A stretch of DNA of 64,000 bases from JADJRH01 sp046351455 (GTDB lineage Bacteria; Myxococcota_A; Polyangia; Polyangiales; Polyangiaceae): positions 248,001 to 312,000 of the forward strand of contig JAXLYM010000003.1 of NCBI GenBank assembly GCA_046351455.1. Direction: 5' to 3'. Under the pieces are notes generated by a model. The model saw only the letters and a list, made by a program, of their open reading frames with translations, searched no databases and was not told the origin of the DNA. The stretch's first letter is position 1. Each line of letters opens with the position of its first letter. Positions 1-7,365 of this stretch are shown in pieces. Position numbers and translations under genes: made by a program.

Positions 1-1607
1 TACGAGAGGTGGAGGTGCACCTGGCAGAGATCGCGCGTCTCCGCCTCGATCCTGTCCGACACCTTGTTGTGCAGGACGCGCAGATAGACGCTCTGGAACA
101 GCCGCTCGTCCGACTTCGGCGTGCCGGTGGAGAGCTCCATCCGCTGGAGCGTCTCATCGTATTCCATGAGGTGCGTGTGCGGCCCGGCGAGCACCTTCCG
201 CTCCCCGGTGCGGCTCACGACCATGATGGCGTATCCGGTCCACACGTCGAGCGCCACCGCGCCGTCGTACCGCGTGTTCAGGACGATGGTGCGCGGCTGC
301 GTGTACGTCTGCGATCGATTGAAGTCGTCCCCGACGAAGGACTTGGCCGCGGCCTTCTCCTCGCGCGCGCGCCCCTCCGCGGCGTCCCGCTTCGAGCGGT
401 CCTGATCGACCACGTACTCGTTGTTGCCCTGCTCCTGCTGCATCGCCGCGAGCCGCGCGTTCACCTCCAGCGCCTCGCGGTTGCCCGGGAACCACAGGTT
501 CACCGTCCGCGCGTCGAGCACGCGGCGCACGATCACCTCTTTTCGAGGGTCCGGCAGGAAGATGGAAGGGCCCTTGTGCAGGCGGATTTGCCCGGTGTTC
601 CGGTCGAGCACGTAGCGCGCCTCGCCGGCGGGGATCGCGATCGAATAATGGATCTCCTGCTGGCCGTACTTGATGATCGCGTGCTCTTGCCGCGGGAAGT
701 AGATCATCTGCTCCTTCCCGGTGAGGAACAGCTCGTCTCCGATCTTGTACGCGTGCCCGTTCTCTTCGTACGGCGCGATGACCTTGACGTAGATACCGCT
801 GTTCTCGTTGAGCTCGATCGCCCGGAATTTCCGCGCGCCGTTCTTCTCCACGAACTGCTCGGTCGGCCGCGGGAACACGACGGCGGGCCCGCGCACGAAG
901 CGCTTGTTGCCGTCCTCGTCGAGCAGAATACAGTACTCGAGTCGCTCCAGCGTGACGGCCGTGCGAACGTAGGAGTCCTGATCGTCCCGCACGACCTCGA
1001 TGCCTGTCGGCGGGATGTAGAACGCGACGAGCGTGCCCTTGATGACGAGCAATTTGCCCATCGTCAGGTCCTCGACCTTGATCGCGTCGTCGGGCGCGCC
1101 GTCGGTCCGGCTCTCTTCCGCCGTCGATTGAGGCTTGATGACGGCGTTCTTGAAGTTCGCCTTCGCGGCCTCTTCGTCGTACACGCGGACGACGAGGTAT
1201 TGATTCGACCGCAGGTGATGCCCCTGCAGCACGCGCACCATCTGCCCCGGCCACAGCGCGCAGGACACCGGGCCGGGCATGTTGACCTTGCGGCCGATGT
1301 TCAGCTCAGGCAGGTTGTTGAGGGCGCCGGTGCGTGGGTGGGAGTTGTCCTTCGATGGGTTCTTGAGGACGAGGTACCAGCCCTCCGGCGCGACGGAGAA
1401 CACGAGCGTCGCCTGCTCCAGCGAGCAGCGGTCGAAGCGCTTCGTGCGGTCGTTGAAGACCACCGGCCGGTCCGTGTTGGCGAGGCTCGTTTTGTGGGGC
1501 CCCACGTACACGTTGATGTTGCCCTTCGTCTCGTCGGAGATGAAGGCGAATTCGTTCGGCGCGAGGACCAGGTCTCTCTCTCTTCCGCGGTCGCGATCGT
1601 CACCCAT
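1..1607 (-). CDS. Major vault protein (MVP) homologue, 3' end beyond window
   Basis: Partial gene; 535 residues are visible and the reading frame is open to the left edge. In eukaryotes MVP forms the shell of the vault particle from about nine beta-domain repeats, a shoulder domain, a cap helix and a cap ring. The match is visible by eye and nearly colinear with animal MVP: GWYLVLKNPSKD (about 76-87) resembles HYCTVANPVSRD; AIELNENSGIYVKV (about 280-293) resembles AIPLDENEGIYVQD; and VLNTRYDGAVALDVWTG (from about 442) leads into the shoulder domain, where animal MVP has VSYRVPHNAAVQVYDY. Several repeats end in G-P followed by hydrophobics and P, as in vault repeats (GPAVVFPRPTE, GPSIFLPDP). 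The start at 1607 has GGAGGA six bases upstream. It lies 90 bp downstream of the VWA gene on the same strand, so co-transcription is likely. Whether it assembles into a particle is unknown, and the cap region cannot be seen. A generic stomatin/SPFH-like protein is the main alternative, but the N-terminal repeats argue for MVP. Confidence 0.85.
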   Translation of the reverse strand, partial: MGDDRDRGRERDLVLAPNEFAFISDETKGNINVYVGPHKTSLANTDRPVVFNDRTKRFDRCSLEQATLVFSVAPEGWYLVLKNPSKDNSHPRTGALNNLPELNIGRKVNMPGPVSCALWPGQMVRVLQGHHLRSNQYLVVRVYDEEAAKANFKNAVIKPQSTAEESRTDGAPDDAIKVEDLTMGKLLVIKGTLVAFYIPPTGIEVVRDDQDSYVRTAVTLERLEYCILLDEDGNKRFVRGPAVVFPRPTEQFVEKNGARKFRAIELNENSGIYVKVIAPYEENGHAYKIGDELFLTGKEQMIYFPRQEHAIIKYGQQEIHYSIAIPAGEARYVLDRNTGQIRLHKGPSIFLPDPRKEVIVRRVLDARTVNLWFPGNREALEVNARLAAMQQEQGNNEYVVDQDRSKRDAAEGRAREEKAAAKSFVGDDFNRSQTYTQPRTIVLNTRYDGAVALDVWTGYAIMVVSRTGERKVLAGPHTHLMEYDETLQRMELSTGTPKSDERLFQSVYLRVLHNKVSDRIEAETRDLCQVHLHLS

Positions 1608-1697
1608 CGGCAGTTCCTCCGGCGCGCGAGGATAGACCTCTTCTCGGCCATGGGAACTCCCTTGTGCGCCCCCGGACATTTTTGCGGAGCGCCCGCT

Positions 1698-3155
1698 TCA
1701 GCGCATCGTGAGCGCGCGGCCGAAGGGCGGTGTCGTCTTCGGAGAGCCTGGGATCACCCACAGCACGTCGAGCGGATTCGCCTCGTTCGGCGCGGGAAAA
1801 CGGCCGTCTCCGTCCGTCAGGTACACCACGGTGAACCGCTCGCCGGACCTCTTCGACTCCGCGGCGAGCAGGCGCAGCGCGGGCCCGAAATCGGTGCCGC
1901 CGCGGCCCGTGATCGGCACCTCTTGAAACAGGAGCTCGGCGGCGGAGATCGTCTCGTCGCGCGTGACCTCCGCGTCCGCCTGCACGACGCGCACCTCGTC
2001 GAACCCCTCGGCGGTGGCGACCGACGCGAGCGCGCCGAAGAACCGCGACGCGACGGCCGGATCGATCGAGGCCGACGTGTCGACGACAGCGCACAATCGC
2101 CCCGCGGGCGTGACGCGTCGCCCCGGCATCGCGACGACCTCCGGCCACTCCCCGGCATCGCCCGCGAGCGCGCTCATGCGCCGGGAAGGCCGCAAGAACG
2201 AGCGCCCTTGTCGCGCCAGCATCGCGACCGACCGTTGCAGCTCAGCGGCCCAGTCCGGCGGCGGCTCGATCGTGGCGCGGACCAGATCGTCAATCCACCC
2301 CGGCACGCTGCCGAACGTCTTTCCGCCCGACGCGATCTCTTCTTCGAGCGCGGCCGCGAGGCGCATCTTCCATTGCAGCTCCCGCGCGCGCTGCTCCAAG
2401 GGAGAGGGCTCTTCTTCTTCGGAGGAGTCCTGTTCGTCCTCGTCGTCCGGATTGTCACTCTGGCCCTCCCCGTCGCGAGGGGGCTTGTTCTCCTGGTGGG
2501 AGTCGCCGCCGTCGCGTTCGCCTTGTTTCTTGCCGGTTTGCTCGCCGGGATCCTCCCCTTCCCCGTCGTCTTGCCGCGTGAACGTGCCGGCCGGCGGCGC
2601 CGCGGTCTTGCTCGGAGGATCGGAGAGATCGCACCAGAGATCGTCCGGCCGGGCGCCCTCCGGGAGCAGGGCATAATACTCATCGGCGCTGGCGCCGGGC
2701 GGCAAGTCGATGCCCATCGAGACGACGTTGTGGCCAGTCCCCATCGCGGCGGCGCGTAAAAGAGGCTCGATCGCGAGATCGTGCGCGGCGTTCCATCGGT
2801 GCTCCTCGCGGGCGCCGCGGCGGGAGAGGGCGCCCAGGGCCGCGTGCATCGCGAGGTGGGCCATGCGGGCGCACAGCGCCGGGAACTTCGCCTCCAGCAC
2901 GACGAGCGGATTGACGCGCAGCGAGTCGTGCGCGGTGAGCCGGAACGCCGTGGTTTGCAGCGTCGGCTGCACGGTCAGCGCGCGGGCGAGCACGCCGAAG
3001 AACGGCTTTTCTTTGAGGAGCCACACGCGCGCCGCCGCGATCTTGTCGAGGCTCTGCGCCGCGGCCGCCGCCGGATCCGCGTAGAGCTGCTGGAACGGAG
3101 ACGGCGACTGCTGCTCCGGCCGATTCGCGATCGCGTCTCGGGGCCTCTCACTCAT
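1698..3155 (-). CDS. VWA-like / DUF2201 putative metallopeptidase-fold protein with degraded HExxH
   Basis: 485 residues from the ATG at 3155; an upstream in-frame start at 3197 would overlap the divergent promoter region. The N-terminal half (about 35-160) matches the DUF2201 metallopeptidase-like domain (COG3864), including PFFGVLARAL and RRGAREEHRWN. A long acidic Pro/Glu/Asp-rich linker follows (about 175-265), then a VWA-like domain (about 330-485) with DTSAS, GGTDFG and TDGDGRFP. The metal-site motif normally read as H-E-x-x-H is H100-L-A-M-H104 here: both histidines and the downstream Asp (AAHDLAIE) are kept, but the catalytic Glu is Leu. It may bind metal without acting as a protease. 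Such proteins normally sit beside a MoxR-type AAA ATPase, found here 3 kb away at 6281-7336. The neighbour downstream is the MVP homologue. Confidence 0.85.
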   Translation of the reverse strand: MSERPRDAIANRPEQQSPSPFQQLYADPAAAAAQSLDKIAAARVWLLKEKPFFGVLARALTVQPTLQTTAFRLTAHDSLRVNPLVVLEAKFPALCARMAHLAMHAALGALSRRGAREEHRWNAAHDLAIEPLLRAAAMGTGHNVVSMGIDLPPGASADEYYALLPEGARPDDLWCDLSDPPSKTAAPPAGTFTRQDDGEGEDPGEQTGKKQGERDGGDSHQENKPPRDGEGQSDNPDDEDEQDSSEEEEPSPLEQRARELQWKMRLAAALEEEIASGGKTFGSVPGWIDDLVRATIEPPPDWAAELQRSVAMLARQGRSFLRPSRRMSALAGDAGEWPEVVAMPGRRVTPAGRLCAVVDTSASIDPAVASRFFGALASVATAEGFDEVRVVQADAEVTRDETISAAELLFQEVPITGRGGTDFGPALRLLAAESKRSGERFTVVYLTDGDGRFPAPNEANPLDVLWVIPGSPKTTPPFGRALTMR

Positions 3156-3262
3156 GGGGGTGTCGCGCTCCGTTGGGGCGAGTTGCCACAATGGCACCTC
3201 ATGCCGTCTGCGCGCAAGCGCTCCAGGCTATTTCGATGGTCCAACGGTGTCGATTCCGTGAC

Positions 3263-4483
3263 ATGCTCTCTCGCATGCTCGAACGCGAGGACCCATTTTC
3301 GCTGGCCGCGCGCCAGATCCAGATTGATCGCGATCGCATCCGAGACGGGGAGACGGCGGCGCGCAAGGTGCGGAGGCTCTCCGCGACGCCGCACGGCTTT
3401 CTGCGCGGGAGCGCGCCGCTCTTCTACGAGATCCTCGCGCAGCGGCCGGATCTCTCGCACGGGCCGGACGGTGTCGGCTGGCTCGTCGGCGACATGCACC
3501 TCGAGAACGTGGGCGCTTATCGGACCGACGACGACAGCGTGGTGTTCGACCTCAACGACTTCGACGACGCGTTCATCGGCCCGTGGCAGATCGACGTGCT
3601 GCGCCTCGTGACGAGCGTGCTGCTCGCGTCGCAGGCCTTCGAGGCGCCGGGTCACCAGGCCGTCGACTACGCGGCGCTCGCGGTGACATCGCACGTGGCC
3701 GCGGCCTTCGACGGCGCGCGCGTCGTGCCCGAGAGCTGCGAGCCCATCGCCCAGCTCATCGAACAATGCCGCACCCGGAGGCGCCGGGACTTCCTGGAGG
3801 ACAACACCGAGGTCGTGAACGGAAAGCGCCGCATCAAGCGCGGAAAACGCACGTTCGACGTCACGGAGGAGGAGGCGCGGACGGCGCCGACCCTGCTCGC
3901 CGCGTACGTCCGCGCGCTCGGCGAATACGCCCCTGCGCACGCGGACAGATGGCGAGTCGCGGACGCGGCGGAGCGAATCGCAGGCAACGGCTCGCTCGGC
4001 CGAAAGCGCATCTGGGTGCTCGTGGACGACGCGGGCGAGCAGCGCTTCATCGAGCTGAAACAGGCCACGACGCCGGCCCCTGCCATCTTGCTGGGCCCGA
4101 CCTTGCTGGACCCGGCGGAGCGCGTGGTGAGCGGCGCACGATCGATGCTGGCCCGCCCGATCTTCCGACTGGCCCCGATCCCCGGCCGCGGAGAGCGATT
4201 GCCCTTCGTGGGCCGCCGCCTCCGCCCCGACGAAGACAAACTGGACCTGAGCAAGAAACAACTAGGCCTCTCGTTCGCGGAGATCGTACGCGTGACAGCG
4301 GGGTTACTGGGCCGCGCGCACCGGCGAGGAATGACGATCGCGCCGACCGCGAAATGGACCGAAAAGGAGCAGGAAAACCTGGTCGATCGAGCGATCGAGA
4401 TGGCCAGTCTGCACCAGGGAGCGTGGCTCGCCTACTCCCGCCTGTCCCGCGCGGAGCCGAGAGGCGTGGACAGCGCCCGATAG
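3263..4483 (+). CDS. DUF2252 family protein (kinase-like fold)
   Basis: About 406 residues from the ATG at 3263. Earlier in-frame starts exist at 3173, 3191 and 3236, so the N-terminus is uncertain; I chose 3263 because it leaves room for a divergent promoter. Matches DUF2252/COG4320: GFLRGSAPLFYEIL near the start, GDMHLENVG (a catalytic-loop-like His-x-x-Asn), and VFDLNDFDDAFIGPWQIDVLRL (a metal-binding-like D-F-D). The family shares the fold of aminoglycoside/choline kinases, but its substrate is not established. It lies between the VWA gene (divergent) and the LysR gene (convergent, 41 bp away). Confidence 0.8.
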   Translation: MLSRMLEREDPFSLAARQIQIDRDRIRDGETAARKVRRLSATPHGFLRGSAPLFYEILAQRPDLSHGPDGVGWLVGDMHLENVGAYRTDDDSVVFDLNDFDDAFIGPWQIDVLRLVTSVLLASQAFEAPGHQAVDYAALAVTSHVAAAFDGARVVPESCEPIAQLIEQCRTRRRRDFLEDNTEVVNGKRRIKRGKRTFDVTEEEARTAPTLLAAYVRALGEYAPAHADRWRVADAAERIAGNGSLGRKRIWVLVDDAGEQRFIELKQATTPAPAILLGPTLLDPAERVVSGARSMLARPIFRLAPIPGRGERLPFVGRRLRPDEDKLDLSKKQLGLSFAEIVRVTAGLLGRAHRRGMTIAPTAKWTEKEQENLVDRAIEMASLHQGAWLAYSRLSRAEPRGVDSAR

Positions 4484-4524
4484 CAAGAGGTGGCCAGTCG
4501 CGCGGACGAGGGCGCCGCCGCCGA

Positions 4525-5424
4525 TCAGACGTCCACGAAATCCCACGAACGCGAGCGGACGGCGAGGTCGATGAACGCGCGCAGGCTCGCCGACATGAGG
4601 CGCGCCGCGGGATAGACGATCTGGATCGGCGACGGCGGGGGCTCGAACTGCGGCAGCACGATCTGCAGTCGCCCGGCCCGCACGGCCTCCTGGACTTGAT
4701 ACGAGAGAGCCATGGTCACGCCGCCGCCGAGCGAAGCGTGGCCGATGGCCGCGTCCGCGCTGTTGGTCACCAGCACGGGCCGGATTTCGATGCGCACCTC
4801 GCCCGCGGGCGTCCAGAAGCGCCACTCCGGCGTCGGCGCGAGCGAGGTGAGCTGGATGATCGCGTGCGACCTCAGATCCTCCGGCGTGCGCGGGCGTTTT
4901 CGGCGTTTGAGGTACTCCGGGCTCGCGACGAGGACGCGCCGAGTCTTGCCCACCGGACGAACGTGTTGGCTTGAGTCCTGGAGCACGCCAATCCGGATCG
5001 CCACGTCGACCCCCTCGTCGAGCAGGTTCACCATCCGGTCCGACAGCGTGAGATCGCCGACGACGCCGGGGTGTTGCCGCAAAAACTCACACAGCAGCGG
5101 GGCCACTTCGAGCCGCCCGAACATGAGCGGCGCCGCGACCGAGAGCCGCCCTGTCGGCACCGCCGCCTCGGCGCGCGCCGCCCGCTCCGCGTCCTCGACG
5201 GCCGAGAGGATGCGCCGCGCCTGATCGAGGTAGCGCTTGCCCGCGTCGGTGAGCGTCACGGACCGGGTCGTCCGCTGAAAGAGCCGCAGCCCCACGTGCG
5301 CTTCCAGCGCGGCCACGAGCCGCGTCACCATCGGAGGAGACAGCCGGAGCTTGCGCGCGGCCGGCGCGAAGCCGCGAAGCTCGGCGACCGTCACGAACGC
5401 GGTCATCGCATCGAAGCGATCCAT
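4525..5424 (-). CDS. LysR family transcriptional regulator
   Basis: 299 residues from the ATG at 5424 (MDRFDAMTAFV); an in-frame ATG at 5433 is the alternative. The winged helix-turn-helix covers about residues 1-60 (FAPAARKLRLSPPMVTRLVA, then LFQRTTRSVTLTDAG). The effector-binding domain follows (about 90-295, including DVAIRIGVLQDSS). It resembles the LysR subgroup with a conserved M-D-x-x-x-A-M start. It is transcribed divergently from the flavin split-barrel gene at 5579, which is its most likely target. A TTGACA box upstream suggests a leaderless or very short-leader transcript (separate entry). Confidence 0.93.
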   Translation of the reverse strand: MDRFDAMTAFVTVAELRGFAPAARKLRLSPPMVTRLVAALEAHVGLRLFQRTTRSVTLTDAGKRYLDQARRILSAVEDAERAARAEAAVPTGRLSVAAPLMFGRLEVAPLLCEFLRQHPGVVGDLTLSDRMVNLLDEGVDVAIRIGVLQDSSQHVRPVGKTRRVLVASPEYLKRRKRPRTPEDLRSHAIIQLTSLAPTPEWRFWTPAGEVRIEIRPVLVTNSADAAIGHASLGGGVTMALSYQVQEAVRAGRLQIVLPQFEPPPSPIQIVYPAARLMSASLRAFIDLAVRSRSWDFVDV

Positions 5425-5431
5425 CCCGATC

Positions 5432-5461
5432 ATTTCACATCCTGCAACAGTCCATTGTCAA
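5432..5461 (-). promoter_or_regulatory. Candidate sigma70-type promoter of the LysR gene
   Basis: On the minus strand a perfect TTGACA (5461-5456) is followed after 18 bases by TGAAAT (5437-5432, 4 of 6 to consensus). Transcription would begin at about the ATG at 5424, giving a leaderless or nearly leaderless message. The -10 overlaps the alternative ATG at 5433, which favours the downstream start. Sequence match only. Confidence 0.4.
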
Positions 5462-5578
5462 CGGCGCGGATTGTTTCACCGCCGTCGGAGCGCATATTCG
5501 GGCTCGGAGCGGCGATGACCGCCGTCTCCAAAGGAACGGCTCGAGGCCAATCTCGGCCTCCGATCTGGAGAGAATGCC

Positions 5579-6199
5579 ATGGACCGTCCGTTGACCTATT
5601 CCAGCGACGTGGCCTTCACCCCCACGGTGAAGGCGGTGCAGGCGCGCCTTGGTTCGCGCGAGGCCTACGCGCGGATGGAGGCTCGCGGCGGGTGGCAGAC
5701 AGCCATCGACGACTCGCTGTCGGACTTCATCGCGGGGCAGCGGAGCTTCTACCTCGCGACCGCGACGGCGGACGGCCAGCCGTACATCCAGCATCGAGGG
5801 GGACCGCCGGGGTTCTTGAAGGTGCTCGGCCCGCGGACGCTCGCCTTCGCGGACCTCCGGGGAAACAGACAGTACATCAGCGTCGGCAACCTCTCCGAGA
5901 ACCCCAAAGTGCACCTGTTCCTGATGGACTATCAGGAGCGCGCGCGGGTGAAGATCTGGGGCGAAGCGCGCGTGATCGAGGACGACGCGGCGCTCCTCTC
6001 TTCGCTCGTGCCGGCGGGTTCGAGCGGTCGCCCGGAGCGGGCGTTCGTGATTGACGTGGTCGCGTGGGACGCCAACTGCCCGCAACACATCCCGCGCCGC
6101 TTCGAGGAGGAGGACGTCGCACGCCTGCTAGCCGTGCGGGACGCGAGGATCGCCGACCTCGAAGCGCAGCTCGCCGCCTCCCGAGCCCGGTCCACGTGA
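5579..6199 (+). CDS. Pyridoxamine 5'-phosphate oxidase-like flavin split-barrel protein
   Basis: 206 residues; the ATG is preceded by GGAGAGA at six bases. It has the FMN-binding split-barrel pattern of the PNPOx-like superfamily: DFIAGQRSFYLATATADGQPYIQHRGG (about 49-75), then LAFADLRGNRQYISVGNL and VHLFLMDY (about 94-124). Members are often annotated as general-stress or F420/FMN-dependent oxidoreductases; the substrate here is unknown. The C-terminus carries a short charged helix (about 175-206). It is divergent from, and probably controlled by, the LysR gene. A palindromic repeat copy lies just downstream. Confidence 0.85.
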   Translation: MDRPLTYSSDVAFTPTVKAVQARLGSREAYARMEARGGWQTAIDDSLSDFIAGQRSFYLATATADGQPYIQHRGGPPGFLKVLGPRTLAFADLRGNRQYISVGNLSENPKVHLFLMDYQERARVKIWGEARVIEDDAALLSSLVPAGSSGRPERAFVIDVVAWDANCPQHIPRRFEEEDVARLLAVRDARIADLEAQLAASRARST

Positions 6200-6224
6200 G
6201 GGTTCGTCGGTATTGGGGTGGGAC

Positions 6225-6270
6225 TTACAAGGGGGCTCCGCTGGCTCCGCCCCCTCGTATCACTCCCCCG
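6225..6270 (+). repeat. Palindromic intergenic repeat, copy 1
   Basis: TTACAA + GGGGGC, a 12-base loop, GCCCCC, then the conserved tail CGTATCACTCCCCCG. The same elements occur at 16889-16925 and, inverted, at 29728-29764. This copy has a longer loop containing a partial duplication of CTCCG. It lies between convergent genes and could act as a terminator. Confidence 0.75.
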
Positions 6271-6280
6271 CCGCGGGCGC

Positions 6281-7336
6281 CTAGGAACGGGCTGTCTCTC
6301 TCGCGTATCTGCCCAGTCGAATGACGTCCACCAACACCTGTGATCCGCTCGTGCGGACATAGGCCTCGAAGGCGTTCTGAGCGCCAGTCTTCACCTTGCG
6401 GGCGAAGGCCGTGTCCACTGTCCAGACAGCCACTTCCTTCGACGCGGCGCCGAGCTGGGTGACGACCTTCGCGCACATTTCCCCGTCGGCGGCGGAGTCC
6501 GAGGCGAGGCGCGCCACCACACTGGCACCCAGGAAATAGACCAGCTCCGGATCCCGGGGGACCGTGGCCTTTCCTGCGGCGAGGGCCTCCAGCGTGGGGG
6601 CTTCGAGGGCGCGCTTCGCGAAGGCGGAGAACTCGGCGCCGGCGCGATCGCCCACGGATCCTGCGGCGAGCGCGGCCCACAGGTGCTCTCCGACGGCGTG
6701 CAGCGCGTCCGACAGCATGTGCCAGGCGCGCGGCGTCGGATAGGCCGGAGTCGCGTCCGAGGGCGGCGGCTCGAACAGCCGATCCGGCCGCGCGCGCACG
6801 AACGCGAGCACCAGCGCGTGAACACCGTGGTTGGCGCCCCACGCGAGCCAGGCGTCCGCGTCCGGCGCGAGCGCGATGTGCACCATGCGATTCGCGAGCG
6901 CGGTCGCCATCGGCCGGACGAGGGCCCGATCCTCCACCCGATTGCCGGCCCCGACGACGCGCGACCCGGCCGGAAGCACGTAGTCGCCGAGCCGCCGATC
7001 CAGGATGAGCGAATAGAACGCCTTCTGCACGTCGGGCACGGCGCTGTTCAGCTCGTCGATGAACAGCAGGAACGGCTCGGATCGAAGGATGGCGCGCGGC
7101 GGACAGAACTCCGTCGCGAACGAGTCCCCGAGCGCGCGGATGCGCGGCACGCCGATGAGATCCTCCGGCGCGATCTGCGTCCCGAGCAGCGTCACGCACG
7201 GCAGCTCCAGGAGATCCGCCGCGTCGCGCACGAGCGCGCTCTTGCCGATCCCGGGCGGCCCCCAGATGAACGGCGTGCGCTCCGCCGGCAGAGAAATGAG
7301 CAGCTCGACGAGCTCGGTGGGCGTGAGAGAGAGCAT
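6281..7336 (-). CDS. MoxR-type AAA+ ATPase
   Basis: 351 residues from the ATG at 7336 (MLSLTPTELVELL); much longer in-frame upstream readings run antisense through recQ and are shadows. Walker A is GPPGIGKS (26-33), Walker B LLFIDE (90-95), with a sensor-1 Asn in VVGAGNR (about 132) and an arginine-rich RPMATALANR. It is typical of the MoxR ATPases that remodel substrates with VWA-domain partners; the DUF2201/VWA gene at 1698-3155 is the obvious candidate. It begins 29 bp after the recQ stop on the same strand, so the two are probably co-transcribed. Confidence 0.87.
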   Translation of the reverse strand: MLSLTPTELVELLISLPAERTPFIWGPPGIGKSALVRDAADLLELPCVTLLGTQIAPEDLIGVPRIRALGDSFATEFCPPRAILRSEPFLLFIDELNSAVPDVQKAFYSLILDRRLGDYVLPAGSRVVGAGNRVEDRALVRPMATALANRMVHIALAPDADAWLAWGANHGVHALVLAFVRARPDRLFEPPPSDATPAYPTPRAWHMLSDALHAVGEHLWAALAAGSVGDRAGAEFSAFAKRALEAPTLEALAAGKATVPRDPELVYFLGASVVARLASDSAADGEMCAKVVTQLGAASKEVAVWTVDTAFARKVKTGAQNAFEAYVRTSGSQVLVDVIRLGRYARETARS

Positions 7337-7365
7337 GCGGGCCGTCCTTATAGCAGGTCGCGCCC

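Noticed and set aside
9..2759. 916-residue plus-strand reading frame across the vault and VWA genes
   Set aside because: Arg/His/Val-rich with no domain; it is the antisense shadow of the two minus-strand genes, a common GC-rich artefact.
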